64,000 bases of DNA from Desulfobacterales bacterium (GCA_030066985.1 JASJAN010000008.1:1-64000), one strand, 5' to 3'. Shown: positions 25,946-35,398, counted from the stretch's first letter. The notes: a model not told the origin generated them from the letters alone. Program-made: numbers and translations.

Positions 25946-26793
25946 CCAATATTGATGATATCATCAACGGTATCGACACCCTCAAGCCGATACCGCCAGT
26001 GGCGGCCCAGCTGATGACTTTGGCCGAAGATGAGCACAGTTCAATGTCTGACATTGCGGATTTGATTATTCACGATCCTTCGATCACCGCCAGCATATTG
26101 AAAATCTGCAACTCAGCCCATTTCGGGTTGTCTCGGCGGATTGACTCCGTGCGGGATGCCATCGTTTTGCTGGGATTGGATGAGGTGGTGGAGTTGGTGT
26201 TGCTCAATGCAACGGCGGCAAACTTCAGAGATGAACCTGATGGTTACGGACTCGGCGAAGGAGAGCTCTGGAAACATGCGGTTTTTTCCGCATATGCAGC
26301 CAAGGTGCTAGCCGAAATCCATGGATTTGCATCTCAGAGACATCTCATTTTCACAGCAGCGCTTCTGAAGGATATCGGAAAACTGATTATCGGCCGATTT
26401 GTGGCCTTTTCCTATGAAAAAATCCACATATTGGTCCATTCAAAAGGATACAGTTTTGATGAAGCTGAAAAAGAAGTCATTGGCATCAATCATGAAGAGC
26501 TCGGTGCCCGAGTGGGTCAACAGTGGCGATTTACGGATAACCTTATCTATATTATTCGCCATCACCATATGGCCGATAAAACCGCTAGAGACAACCCGGA
26601 AACCGCACTAGTGTATCTGGCGGATGTGATGTGCATGATGATTGGATTTGGCACTGGTGTGGATGGTCTTGCCTACCGTTTTTACAGTGAGGTCTTAGAT
26701 CGCATGAAACTGGCCGAGAAAGATTTGCAAGACGTGATTTTCGATATTGGACAGCGCCGGCAAAAGCTTGATAAGCTGTTGAGCATGGTATAA
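25942..26793 (+). CDS. HDOD domain protein
   Basis: A 283-residue protein with the HDOD (HD-related output domain) pattern: LKPIPPVAAQLMTLAEDEHSS at the start, LIIHDPSITASILKICNSAHFG, IVLLGLDEVVELVLLNA, LWKHAVFSAYAAKVLAE, AALLKDIGKLIIGRF and YIIRHHHMADKT. HDOD proteins are signal-transduction components that often work beside chemotaxis and cyclic-di-GMP proteins; the H-D residues of true phosphohydrolases are only partly present. It is translationally coupled to the CheD-like gene, suggesting a shared complex or pathway. Confidence 0.88.
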   Translation: MTNIDDIINGIDTLKPIPPVAAQLMTLAEDEHSSMSDIADLIIHDPSITASILKICNSAHFGLSRRIDSVRDAIVLLGLDEVVELVLLNATAANFRDEPDGYGLGEGELWKHAVFSAYAAKVLAEIHGFASQRHLIFTAALLKDIGKLIIGRFVAFSYEKIHILVHSKGYSFDEAEKEVIGINHEELGARVGQQWRFTDNLIYIIRHHHMADKTARDNPETALVYLADVMCMMIGFGTGVDGLAYRFYSEVLDRMKLAEKDLQDVIFDIGQRRQKLDKLLSMV

Positions 26794-26801
26794 GCCAAAC
26801 C

Positions 26802-27419
26802 TCAGGTGCCTGCGGATTGGAAAAGCTCATCCAAACTCAATCGATTGACCGCATCGGTTATCAATTCTCCAATAACAAGTTCCGCATCCTTACTGCCGAC
26901 AACCCGCAAGCGTTCAGCATTGCCGGTGATGGTCTGGCCGTTAACAAAGCGATTGTCTTTAAGAAGATTGGTCTGGTAAGTTATCTGAACCACCCATTTG
27001 CGCTTGACCAAATCGAGTTTGAATTCTTTTAAAATGATCTCTATGGTCGTCGGCTGAAGTTGATCTTCTGCAGCCACCTGGATGCCCGCATTTTCAAGTC
27101 TTTTCTTAAAGACAGTCTTGATCATTGAGCACAGACTAAACGCTCCCACCAGTTGCTCATTTTTATCGTCGCTGGCAACGATCAGTGCAAAGTTTCCTGA
27201 AAAGTCTTTTAGGGCTGCTTTGGCACTTTGGGTCACAATGGCCTGTTCGGTTCTTTGATCTTTGAAAGTTAGAGAAACCTCGGATTGATCAGCGGTCAGG
27301 CTTTCTATGGGTAATTGATAATTGACAACCAAATAATTTTTCGAGGTACAAGAACCAAATGCCAGGGATATGAAAATGACAATCGTCAATGTTTTGGTAA
27401 GGCAGCCAGTTGACATCAT
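26802..27419 (-). CDS. Putative lipoprotein of unknown function
   Basis: I start at the ATG at 27419 because AAAGGAGAA is 6 bases upstream; 205 residues. The N-terminus MMSTGCLTKTLTIVIFISLAFGSCTSKN reads as a lipoprotein signal with cleavage before the cysteine of FGSC. The mature part resembles envelope lipoproteins that bind or assemble polymers (YQLPIESLTADQSEVSLTFKD, an NAL-type C-terminal region), but I cannot name a family. Its stop is 8 bases from the HDOD stop, convergent. Likely outer-membrane or periplasmic. Confidence 0.55.
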   Translation of the reverse strand: MMSTGCLTKTLTIVIFISLAFGSCTSKNYLVVNYQLPIESLTADQSEVSLTFKDQRTEQAIVTQSAKAALKDFSGNFALIVASDDKNEQLVGAFSLCSMIKTVFKKRLENAGIQVAAEDQLQPTTIEIILKEFKLDLVKRKWVVQITYQTNLLKDNRFVNGQTITGNAERLRVVGSKDAELVIGELITDAVNRLSLDELFQSAGT

Positions 27420-27564
27420 AGATGCTTCTCCTTTGAAAGAAAGCTTGTCGATACGACCCAATCCCCTGATGGCTTAAAATTATCGCCAATAGTCCTGAAA
27501 CTGTCAAGGCTGAAATGGGTGTCCAAAGCGTTGCAACAGATCAATTTTATACGACATTCGACTA

Positions 27565-28419
27565 TCACAAGCGCACCACGTCGAAAACACCCGTATCCAG
27601 ATCAGCCACCAGCAGTTTATTGCGCAGGATTTCGGATTTGGCGTGAAGTATTTTTACAACTTCAGCACATTCAAGAGCGGCCAGAAAGGTCACCGAATAG
27701 GGTACCGTCCCAAGTGCTGCTTCTGCCCCTTTGGACGGCAGGTTGTCTTCTTCTCCATAAATAAGTGTTAAGCCTTGATCGTCAGGGAAAACGGTTGTCA
27801 CCTGGCCGCACGCTCCGGCGACCGCAGCTGACACAAGTGGCGCTCCGATCTGTTTGCACAGCCGCTCTAAAATAAATCGCGTTTTTAAATTGTCTAGACA
27901 ATCAACACAGACGTCCGAGCCTTGCAGCAGTTGCGCGCCATTTTCCGCATCCAAAAAACGGGAATGCGTGTTGACATCAAGGGAGGAGTTGATCGCTTTG
28001 ATGCGCTGGTCCGCGGTCTCAGCCTTTGACTGGGTCATCCGGCCGGGCGTACTTAAAAATTGACGGTTTAAATTACTTTCTTCAAATGAATCTCCGTCGA
28101 TGACATTCAATTTGCCAATGCCGATACGCGCCAGTATTTCCACCACGGCGCCGCCAAGTCCGCCGAGCCCGACAATACTGACGCTTGCTTTTAACAGCGT
28201 GATCTGGTCTTGGGGGCTGAATGTTTTCATATTACGCGCATACCGCTCGGGAATGGCGCCATTTTCAAGGGCGATGATTTCTATTTCGCGGCCACTGATA
28301 CCCAAGGTTTTTGATAGCTGAGCAATGTGCTTGACGGAGATGCTGTTATAGGAAGTTTGGTCCGGGAATTTTTTAGGCTGGGCGCATTTTAGAATTCTCT
28401 TAATGGCATCCGCTTTCAA
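27565..28419 (-). CDS. ThiF/MoeB-family E1-like adenylyltransferase
   Basis: A 284-residue protein. After about 65 residues of helical extension come YARNMKTFSPQDQITLLKA, the nucleotide-binding motif SIVGLGGLGGAVVEILARIG, the acidic site VIDGDSFEESNLNRQ and VDCLDNLKTRFILERLC, as in MoeB/ThiF/HesA. These enzymes adenylate the C-terminal glycine of a ubiquitin-like sulfur carrier. The zinc-binding CxxC pairs seen in many ThiF/MoeB proteins are absent. It follows the ubiquitin-like gene after 3 bases, so the two are partners. A likely product is thiocarboxylate for pterin, thiamine or another sulfur-containing cofactor. Confidence 0.85.
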   Translation of the reverse strand: MKADAIKRILKCAQPKKFPDQTSYNSISVKHIAQLSKTLGISGREIEIIALENGAIPERYARNMKTFSPQDQITLLKASVSIVGLGGLGGAVVEILARIGIGKLNVIDGDSFEESNLNRQFLSTPGRMTQSKAETADQRIKAINSSLDVNTHSRFLDAENGAQLLQGSDVCVDCLDNLKTRFILERLCKQIGAPLVSAAVAGACGQVTTVFPDDQGLTLIYGEEDNLPSKGAEAALGTVPYSVTFLAALECAEVVKILHAKSEILRNKLLVADLDTGVFDVVRL

Positions 28420-28422
28420 CGT

Positions 28423-28662
28423 TTATCCTCCTCCAACAGGCGGAAAGATGCCGACCTTTTCACCACCGCTTAATACAGTGGACAGTTCTGCTCTGACACC
28501 ATCGACGAAAACCAGTTTGATCAGATCTTGTGGTACATCCAGTTGCGATATCAACAGACCAACGGTGATGCCCGATTCTATTGCATAGTTGTCAGCAACG
28601 GGTGGCATAAACTTTTTAAGGCTGGCAAATAATTGGAGCTGAATATAGGTTTCTTTGGACAT
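28423..28662 (-). CDS. MoaD/ThiS-like ubiquitin-fold sulfur carrier
   Basis: A 79-residue beta-grasp protein: YIQLQLFASLKKFMPP at the start, DLIKLVFVDGVRAELSTVL in the middle and the C-terminal tail EKVGIFPPVGGG, which supplies the terminal glycine used for adenylation and thiocarboxylation. It is the size of MoaD. The E1-like gene is directly downstream. In anaerobes such pairs often serve tungsten or molybdenum pterin synthesis, which would fit the AOR gene in this window, but ThiS-type or cysteine-synthesis roles are also possible. The ribosome site is weak. Confidence 0.85.
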   Translation of the reverse strand: MSKETYIQLQLFASLKKFMPPVADNYAIESGITVGLLISQLDVPQDLIKLVFVDGVRAELSTVLSGGEKVGIFPPVGGG

Positions 28663-28794
28663 TTAATCTCAGTTGTATTAAAGCGGGTGTCGGAATCAAA
28701 ATGGGAAAGTTATGAGATCCCGTAAAAGCATTAGCTAAATACTAGAACCAATCCTTTTGAAAGTCAAGTAAACAAAGGCTTCATTGGTGTTGTA

Positions 28795-29721
28795 ATGATC
28801 CATACCCTTATCACAATCCTGCCTATTTTTATGATTATTCTGTTAGGCTGGTTGGCACGTGTGTTTGGCTTTATTCGGACGGAATTTATCGAGCCTGCCA
28901 ATCGATTGGTGTTTTACCTCGCCATACCAGCGATGGTTTTCCGATCCATTTCCAAGGCATCGCTGGACCTTCAAATTGACGGCCAACTTGTGCTGTTGGT
29001 GATGTTGTCGATTTGTACGGTGTTTGCGGCGGCCTGGCTTCTGGCAATTGTGGTGAAGCTGCCGCAAGGTCACCGGGGGACCTTCATACAGAACTCATTT
29101 CACGGGAATTTGGGCTACATCGGTTTGGCGGTCTCTTTTTACTATCTGGGCAACGACGGATTTGTGCGGGCAAGTATTCTGGCCGGTTTCATGATGATTC
29201 TGCAAAATTTTCTGTCGGTCATTGCCTTGCAGGTCAATTCCCCCATCAGTAGCGCTTCGCCTAAATTAGGGGCTGTCATCCTGAAAATTATAGGCAATCC
29301 CATCATCTTGTCAGCGGCGGCTGGCATTATTGTATCTCTGACGGCTTTGCCTGTGCCGCAACTGGTGGGCCGCTGTTTGGACATCTTGAGCGATCTGGCG
29401 CTGCCTCTGGCCTTGTTGATTATTGGTGCATCCCTATCATTTGGAACGGTGTCGTCGCGTCTAAAAGCGGTGCTGTCAACCGGGATGTTAAAACTATTTT
29501 TTATGCCCGCTGTCGGCTGGCTGTTGTTTCGCCTGTGGGGTCTTGAGACGGAAGTGGTTCTGCCCGCGATCATACTACTGGCCTCACCGACAGCGACGGT
29601 AACCTATGTGATGGCCAGAGAGATGCATGGTGACAGCGAATTTGCGGTGGTCGCTATTTCAGTCAATACGCTGCTTTCAGCGGCCACTTTCACTTTCTGG
29701 CTGAGTATCGTGGGCCCATAA
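28795..29721 (+). CDS. AEC-family (auxin efflux carrier-like) transporter
   Basis: A 308-residue integral membrane protein with about ten hydrophobic helices in two bundles of five. It begins MIHTLITILPIFMIILLGWLARVFGFI and contains HGNLGYIGLAVSFYYLG and the family pattern SLTALPVPQLVGRCLDILSDLALPLALLIIGASL. Members transport small organic acids or related anions across the inner membrane; the substrate is unknown. It is transcribed alone and is followed at once by a hairpin terminator that includes its stop codon. Confidence 0.88.
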   Translation: MIHTLITILPIFMIILLGWLARVFGFIRTEFIEPANRLVFYLAIPAMVFRSISKASLDLQIDGQLVLLVMLSICTVFAAAWLLAIVVKLPQGHRGTFIQNSFHGNLGYIGLAVSFYYLGNDGFVRASILAGFMMILQNFLSVIALQVNSPISSASPKLGAVILKIIGNPIILSAAAGIIVSLTALPVPQLVGRCLDILSDLALPLALLIIGASLSFGTVSSRLKAVLSTGMLKLFFMPAVGWLLFRLWGLETEVVLPAIILLASPTATVTYVMAREMHGDSEFAVVAISVNTLLSAATFTFWLSIVGP

Positions 29722-29735
29722 CGATGGGCCTTTTA
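29713..29735 (+). terminator. Rho-independent terminator after the AEC transporter
   Basis: Stem GGCCCAT/ATGGGCC (7 bp) with a 4-base loop (AACG) followed by TTTT. The left arm overlaps the last codons and the stop codon of the gene. Confidence 0.75.
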
Positions 29736-29931
29736 TGATACCCTTTTTTGGGACTAAGACAGACAAAATGTTATTTGTGTGTTGTCGGCGGTTATTTTCC
29801 GGTGTAAAATACATATACACCTTATAAACGCGAATATGTTGCTTGCCGAAGCGTGTCATCGGAACCCGGCATCACCCAAATAGGCGCAGGGCCCCTTGAG
29901 ATGGCCCCAACATATTCAGTGGACATCGATT

Positions 29932-30879
29932 ATGAAACTGCCCTTTAAAAAAGCGCTGGTGACCGGAGGCGCTGGATTTATCGGTTCGCACCTGGTGGAA
30001 GCCCTGGCGGCAAACGGCTGTCAGGTGACGGTATTGGATAATCTGTCATCTGGTCATATGACCAATTTAAAGCATTTATCTGGGAAATTTGTTTTTCACA
30101 GGGAAGATATTCGGGATTCCGAAGCCCTGCTTGCCGCTGCTGAAAACTGTGACGTCATCTTCCATCTGGCTGCAGTCGTTTCTGTTCCGCTGACCATTGA
30201 AAATCCGGTCGACACTGCGGAAGTCAATGATAGGGGCTCTTTACTGGTTTTGGAGGCCGCCCGCAAACAACAGGTCAAACGGGTTGTTTTTTCCAGTTCC
30301 TGTGCCATTTACGGCGATGATCCACAGCTGCCCAAACGTGAAGACATGCCGCCAAAACCGATGAGCCCGTATGCGGTTCAAAAACTGGCGGCTGAATACT
30401 TTACCAATGTATATTATGATCTCTTTGGTCTTGAAACGAGTGTCCTGCGTTATTTTAACGTATACGGCCCCCGACAGGATCCGTCATCACCGTATTCGGG
30501 TGTGATCTCGATTTTTATGACCAAAGCCTTGCGGGATGAGGCCGCCGTCATTTACGGTGATGGCAACCAAAGCAGAGACTTTATTTATGTGACCGATGTC
30601 GTCAAAGCCAACTTGCTGGCCGCAACGGCCCAAGGTGCCTGCGGTCAGGTCATCAATATTGGCGCGGGCCGTTCGGTTCAGATTAACGCACTCTGGCATG
30701 CGATTTGTGCTTTGTCCGGTCGGCAACTGGAACCAACCTATGGGCCTCAAAGACCGGGCGATATCGTCGAATCCTTAGCGGCCATGAAAAAAGCCAAACA
30801 ACTGCTGGCGTTTGAGTGTGACGTCTCCTTTGAAAAAGGACTTGAGAAGACCTTTGAATGGTACCGCAGCCAACAGTAA
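29932..30879 (+). CDS. NAD-dependent sugar epimerase/dehydratase (UDP-glucose 4-epimerase-like)
   Basis: I start at the ATG at 29932 (MKLPFKKALVTGG); 315 residues. Extended SDR signatures: VTGGAGFIGSHLVEAL at the N-terminus, LDNLSSGHMTNL, catalytic Ser in VVFSSSCAIYGD and the YxxxK in SPYAVQKLAAEYF. It acts on nucleotide sugars such as UDP-glucose or UDP-GlcNAc. The nearby epimerase at 31144 and the polysaccharide locus at the window start suggest precursor supply. There is a 210-base gap upstream, so it has its own promoter. Confidence 0.88.
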   Translation: MKLPFKKALVTGGAGFIGSHLVEALAANGCQVTVLDNLSSGHMTNLKHLSGKFVFHREDIRDSEALLAAAENCDVIFHLAAVVSVPLTIENPVDTAEVNDRGSLLVLEAARKQQVKRVVFSSSCAIYGDDPQLPKREDMPPKPMSPYAVQKLAAEYFTNVYYDLFGLETSVLRYFNVYGPRQDPSSPYSGVISIFMTKALRDEAAVIYGDGNQSRDFIYVTDVVKANLLAATAQGACGQVINIGAGRSVQINALWHAICALSGRQLEPTYGPQRPGDIVESLAAMKKAKQLLAFECDVSFEKGLEKTFEWYRSQQ

Positions 30880-30883
30880 AAAA

Positions 30884-31094
30884 GGTGTCAGTGTTCGTGT
30901 ATCAGGGTTCGGTTGGTTTCAGGTGTCAGGTTTCAGTAAACAGGCCATGGCTCATAGCGCACAGCTCATAGCCTGATTTCCAAACTTCAAATTTATAACT
31001 ATGAACTATCAGCTATCAGCTACGAGCTATTGGTTTTTGACACCTGAACCGCCAACGGCGGAACTTTAGAGACTGACACCTGAACACTGAAACC
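30884..31094. repeat. Intergenic inverted repeat built from CACCTGACAC-type words
   Basis: Outer arms 30884-30896 (GGTGTCAGTGTTC) and 31082-31094 match as reverse complements at 12 of 13 positions. Inside are further complementary words (GGTTTCAGGTGTCAGG vs CTGACACCTGAA; CATAGC/CAGCTATC), and a CCGCC-AAC-GGCGG mini-palindrome at 31049-31061. It fills the gap between two epimerase genes. Confidence 0.6.
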
Positions 31095-31143
31095 TTATAT
31101 TTTCTGACTCCCGAAATCTGAAATTTAAAGAATGGAGCAAGAT

Positions 31144-32169
31144 ATGGAACTAAAGTACGAGAACGTACTGGTCACCGGTGCGGCCGGCTTTATCGGGTAT
31201 CACCTAGCCAAGCGGCTATTGGCCAACGGCTGCCGGGTCGTGGGTCTTGATAATCTGAACCCGTATTATGACGTGGCGCTTAAAGCGGCCCGGCTTGAGG
31301 AACTTAAAAGCGAGTCAAATTTCACTTTTTTTAAGTTTGACCTGTCCGACCGTAAGCAACTGGAAGATATTTTTAACGGGACTGAATTTGATGTCGTGGT
31401 CAATCTGGCCGCCCAGGCAGGGGTCCGCTATTCCCTTGAAAACCCGCACGCATATGTGGATTCAAACCTGGTCGGGTTTGTCAATCTACTTGAATGCTGC
31501 CGACACCATGCGGTGCCGCATCTTGTGTTTGCATCTTCCAGTTCAGTCTACGGCGCCAACACCACCATGCCCTTTTCCGTGCATGACAATGTCGATCATC
31601 CCGTCTCTTTATACGCCGCCACCAAAAAAGCTAACGAATTGATGGCGCATACCTATAGCCATCTGTACGGGCTACCCTGTACCGGATTGCGGTTTTTTAC
31701 GGTTTATGGTCCCTGGGGCCGCCCGGATATGGCCCTTTTTCTATTTACCCAGGCCATTTTGGAAAATAAACCTATTCAGGTATTTAATCATGGCAAGATG
31801 CAACGTGATTTTACCTATATTGACGACATCATTGAAGGGGTGGTGCGGGTGATGGGCCGGCTGCCGGAGGCCAATCCGAATTGGCAGGGGGACGCACCGG
31901 ATCCGGGCACCTCTTATGCACCCTATAAAATTTACAATATCGGCAACAATCAACCGGTGGAACTCCTCAAATTTATCGAAGTCATTGAAGCCGCCCTGGG
32001 CAAAAAGGCCAAAAAACAGTTTATGGATCTGCAACCGGGGGATGTTGTGGCCACTTACGCGGATGTGGATGATTTAATGCAGGATGTCGGATTTAAACCC
32101 GCAACGCCGATCGAAAAAGGTGTAGCGCTTTTTATTGAATGGTATCAGCGATTTTACAGTATAAAGTAA
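31144..32169 (+). CDS. NAD-dependent epimerase (UDP-glucuronate 4-epimerase-like)
   Basis: I start at the ATG at 31144 because GGAGCAAG sits just before it; the ATG at 31132 forms part of that ribosome site. 341 residues. It has [57 protein letters not shown] (typical of UDP-glucuronate epimerases) and catalytic Ser and YxxxK in [10 protein letters not shown] and [15 protein letters not shown]. It would interconvert UDP-glucuronate and UDP-galacturonate for surface polysaccharide. An intergenic repeat element lies upstream and an A+T-rich tract downstream. Confidence 0.88.
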   Translation: MELKYENVLVTGAAGFIGYHLAKRLLANGCRVVGLDNLNPYYDVALKAARLEELKSESNFTFFKFDLSDRKQLEDIFNGTEFDVVVNLAAQAGVRYSLENPHAYVDSNLVGFVNLLECCRHHAVPHLVFASSSSVYGANTTMPFSVHDNVDHPVSLYAATKKANELMAHTYSHLYGLPCTGLRFFTVYGPWGRPDMALFLFTQAILENKPIQVFNHGKMQRDFTYIDDIIEGVVRVMGRLPEANPNWQGDAPDPGTSYAPYKIYNIGNNQPVELLKFIEVIEAALGKKAKKQFMDLQPGDVVATYADVDDLMQDVGFKPATPIEKGVALFIEWYQRFYSIK

Positions 32170-32290
32170 GATTTATTATTTTTCTATGATTATAAAATAA
32201 AATTATTATTATTTTATATAAATAATTTATTATTTAATATAATTAATATTATAAAATGTAATGTAAGAATTAAATTATTATAACATGATT
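32170..32290. other. Extremely A+T-rich non-coding tract
   Basis: About 120 bases composed almost only of A and T (TTATTATTTTATATAAATAA-type words) after the epimerase gene and before the tRNA terminator. No gene is visible. It contrasts sharply with the roughly 50% G+C surroundings and may mark an insertion site or a bendable boundary next to a tRNA gene. Confidence 0.6.
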
Positions 32291-32345
32291 GTATCTAAAT
32301 ACGCTGGTTGAAGGGTTTTTCGCTCTTGATAGCGGCACTCACCAT

Positions 32346-32379
32346 AAAAGGGCTATCGTATCATACGATAGCCCTTTTT
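32346..32379 (-). terminator. Symmetric terminator downstream of tRNA-Arg
   Basis: A perfect palindrome: AAAAGGGCTATCGTAT (32346-32361), one base, then the exact reverse complement (32363-32378). On the minus strand it starts 6 bases after the tRNA CCA end and has a run of U after the stem; it can also act on the plus strand for the epimerase transcript. Confidence 0.8.
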
Positions 32380-32384
32380 ATTAC

Positions 32385-32460
32385 TGGTACGCCCGGCTGG
32401 ATTCGAACCAGCGGCTTTCAGCTCCGGAGGCTGACGCTCTATCCTCTGAGCTACGGGCGC
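32385..32460 (-). tRNA. tRNA-Arg (anticodon CCG)
   Basis: 76 bases on the minus strand, 5' GCGCCCGTAGCTCAGAGGAT and ending ...GTACCA with an encoded CCA. The acceptor stem GCGCCCG pairs with CGGGCGT (one G-U), the anticodon loop CTCCGGA sits on a TCAGC/GCTGA stem giving anticodon CCG (arginine codon CGG), and the T arm has GGTTCGAATCC. Confidence 0.95.
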
Positions 32461-32508
32461 CTGTTGAGGACTTTGATAAGCATTCCCTTTTGCCCAATTT
32501 CTGTGTCA

Positions 32509-32566
32509 GACTAAAATTTTAATCCTCGACATACTTAAAGTATGCCTCCGGTATAAAATTTTGGTC
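32509..32566. repeat. Nested palindromic element upstream of tRNA-Arg
   Basis: Outer arms 32509-32525 and 32550-32566 (GACTAAAATTTTAATCC type) match at 14 of 17 positions; inside lies CATACTT-A-AAGTATG (32530-32544), a perfect 7-base-arm palindrome. It sits about 50 bases upstream of the tRNA on its transcribed strand, so it could be a regulatory hairpin or a small dispersed element. Confidence 0.6.
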
Positions 32567-32710
32567 TTCCTTGAACTTGGACAAAATTGAACGCTTCTAA
32601 AAGCCCTAAAAAATAATTATTTTATCCTTATTCAGAAGTCAAGGTCAAAGCTGTTGCTTTTATTGCGCAGTTGTCGTCTCTATCTATTAACGTGCATCAA
32701 CATTTTAACG

Positions 32711-34009
32711 TTAACTTTTGATGGATTTGAGCAGGCCTTTTTCGATGGCTGCTTTGACTTCGCCGACCACGTACAAAGAGCCGGCAATGCAGACAACGTC
32801 ATCGCGACCGGCTGTTTCGATGGCATATTTGGCTGCTGCGGCCGTATCGGGTATGATCCTGACATCGGTAATGGATTTTTTAGCGATCGTGTAAAGCTTT
32901 TCCGGGGCCAGTGCCCGACCGGTTTGGGCGCGGGTAATAATTACCCGGGAACATAGCGGCAGCAAACTGCTGAGCATCGAGCGATAGGGCTTATCGTCCA
33001 ATATGCCGACAACAAGCGTTATTTGGCGTTTGTTCAGGTGTTGCGCCAGAAATTTGGCCAGATTGCGTGCCGCTGCCAAATTGTGGGCGCCATCCAGAAT
33101 GACCAGGGGATGTTGGCAGACCATTTCCAGCCTACCGGCCCAGCGCGTGTTTGCCAGACCCTTTGTAATACTACCTAATGTTATGGTGGCCTTATCTTTT
33201 ATGAGCACCTCGCAGGCAGCCAGGGCCAGCGCAGTATTTTGAACCTGGTAGCGTCCGAGCAGGGGGGTCTGCATATGGCGCCAGCTATTTTCGAGGCCGT
33301 GATAGGAAAAGCCGCCCGATGAATTTTGCCTGACCTTGAAATCCTGGCCCAGCATGAATAGGGGGGCAGATTGTTTGCGGGCAATGCGTTGCACAACCGA
33401 TCGGGCTTGCTTTTGTTTTACACCACTGACAACCGGTGTTGACGGCTTGATAATGCCGGCTTTTTCGCGGGCAATCTCCGCCAGGGTGTTGCCCAGATAA
33501 TCACGATGCTCCATCGATACATTGGTGATGATGGATATGGCCGGCTGTATGACATTGGTGGCATCATAGCGCCCGCCCATGCCGGTTTCAATTACCGCCC
33601 AATCGACCCGATGTTGGCCAAACGCATGTAAGGCCATGGCGGTGGCAAACTCAAAAAACGTGGGGCTGCGCTTTCCATGATGCACACGTTTGACGGCCCG
33701 ATAAAATTTGATTACCTCGTTGTTTGATATCTGACGGTTGTTGATACAGATGCGTTCATTAAAGCGCACCAGGTGTGGTGAGGTATATAGGCCGACTTTG
33801 TATCCGGATGCAAATAGAATCGAGGAAAGCGCTGCGGCAACCGAGCCTTTGCCATTGGTTCCCGCCACGTGAATACAGGCGTAACTGCGATGGGGGTTAC
33901 CAAGGCCTTTAAGGATGTCTTGAATCGTTTCCAGGCCGAGGATAATCCCGAAACGTCTCAGACCATACATGGTCTCCAGACAGCGCTGATAGGTGCGTTT
34001 TGATGTCAT
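32711..34009 (-). CDS. folC: Bifunctional folylpolyglutamate synthase/dihydrofolate synthase
   Basis: A 432-residue Mur-ligase-family protein. The ATP loop HVAGTNGKGSVAAAL, the folate region GLYTSPHLVRFNERI, AVIETGMGGRYDATNVI, TNVSMEHRDYLGNTL and LDGAHNLAAARNL follow in family order. It adds glutamate to dihydropteroate and to folates. The full length fits FolC. It begins 5 bases after the rpsU terminator region, so some reading through from rpsU is possible. The tRNA-Arg gene lies downstream on the same strand. Confidence 0.93.
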   Translation of the reverse strand: MTSKRTYQRCLETMYGLRRFGIILGLETIQDILKGLGNPHRSYACIHVAGTNGKGSVAAALSSILFASGYKVGLYTSPHLVRFNERICINNRQISNNEVIKFYRAVKRVHHGKRSPTFFEFATAMALHAFGQHRVDWAVIETGMGGRYDATNVIQPAISIITNVSMEHRDYLGNTLAEIAREKAGIIKPSTPVVSGVKQKQARSVVQRIARKQSAPLFMLGQDFKVRQNSSGGFSYHGLENSWRHMQTPLLGRYQVQNTALALAACEVLIKDKATITLGSITKGLANTRWAGRLEMVCQHPLVILDGAHNLAAARNLAKFLAQHLNKRQITLVVGILDDKPYRSMLSSLLPLCSRVIITRAQTGRALAPEKLYTIAKKSITDVRIIPDTAAAAKYAIETAGRDDVVCIAGSLYVVGEVKAAIEKGLLKSIKS

Positions 34010-34013
34010 GGCG

Positions 34014-34049
34014 ATAAAAAAACCCGGCAGAAATTTCTTCTGCCGGGTT
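34014..34049 (-). terminator. Rho-independent terminator after rpsU
   Basis: Read on the minus strand, a 12-bp stem (AACCCGGCAGAA with its perfect complement, 34038-34049 and 34021-34032) with a 5-base loop is followed by a run of seven T. It lies between rpsU and folC. Confidence 0.85.
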
Positions 34050-34071
34050 TCCCGTTTATCTGAGTTGGGTC

Positions 34072-34284
34072 CTAACGTCTGCGGTATTTGGCTGCACGGG
34101 CAGCAGCCAATCTTTCTCTTCTTAAGGCTTCGCGCATCTTGCGGCGTCTGTATTCACTCGGCTTTTCATAATTCTTCTTGAGCTTAAGCCGTTTGAACAG
34201 ACCATCATTTTGAATCTTCTTTTTTAAGATTCGCATGGCCTTTTCAACATCGTTGTCGATGACCCTGACTTCAATATCCTTCAA
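34072..34284 (-). CDS. rpsU: 30S ribosomal protein S21
   Basis: A 70-residue basic protein: MKDIEVRVIDNDVEKAMRIL, then KKIQNDGLFKRLKLKKNYEKP and an arginine-rich tail (YRRRKMREALRRE). Exactly the S21 pattern; it joins the 30S subunit near the anti-Shine-Dalgarno region of 16S rRNA. AGGGGGCGAGG lies just upstream of the ATG. It is followed by a strong terminator before folC. Confidence 0.96.
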   Translation of the reverse strand: MKDIEVRVIDNDVEKAMRILKKKIQNDGLFKRLKLKKNYEKPSEYRRRKMREALRRERLAAARAAKYRRR

Positions 34285-34481
34285 ATTCCTCGCCCCCTTT
34301 TACAGTCCAATTTTATTGGTAAGTTCTTGAAATTATCAATTTTCGAATATTTTGGATTAAACAATTTTTTATATATTGTATGTCTTCGTTTTGCAAGAGA
34401 AATTTAACTAAACCTAGATAAAAGTCTAAAGCATTATCCGTAGAATGCAAACTTTGAGCTTAAAAGCCCGCCAATATTGTC

Positions 34482-34511
34482 TTGACACGAGCCCCGCCTT
34501 CGGCATACTCT
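34482..34511 (+). promoter_or_regulatory. Putative sigma70 promoter of adk
   Basis: TTGACA and TACTCT with an 18-base spacer, about 65 bases before the adk ATG. The -35 is perfect; the -10 is moderate. Confidence 0.45.
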
Positions 34512-34545
34512 GCCGTCAAAAAATGGTTACCTCTTTGGTGTATGA

Positions 34546-35241
<696 letters not shown>

Positions 35242-35319
35242 CTCTCTGTAGAGGCTCCCCTTATGGGTTTAACATTCTGTGAGTCTAAAAAAAGCTGCTA
35301 TATCTAGTGTGTCAGGTGT

Positions 35320-35398
35320 TCCGCCGCAGGCGGATTCAGGTGTCAGTATGGATTGAGCTGACATCACTTACCTTCAGATGCTCAACACTGACACCTGA
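35320..35398. repeat. Intergenic inverted repeat of CACCTGACAC words with CCGCC-N3-GGCGG core
   Basis: TCAGGTGTCAGT (35336-35347) and its perfect complement (35387-35398) form 12-bp arms; just outside the left arm is TCCGCC-GCA-GGCGGA (35320-35334). Same words and the same mini-palindrome occur in the element at 30884-31094. Confidence 0.65.
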
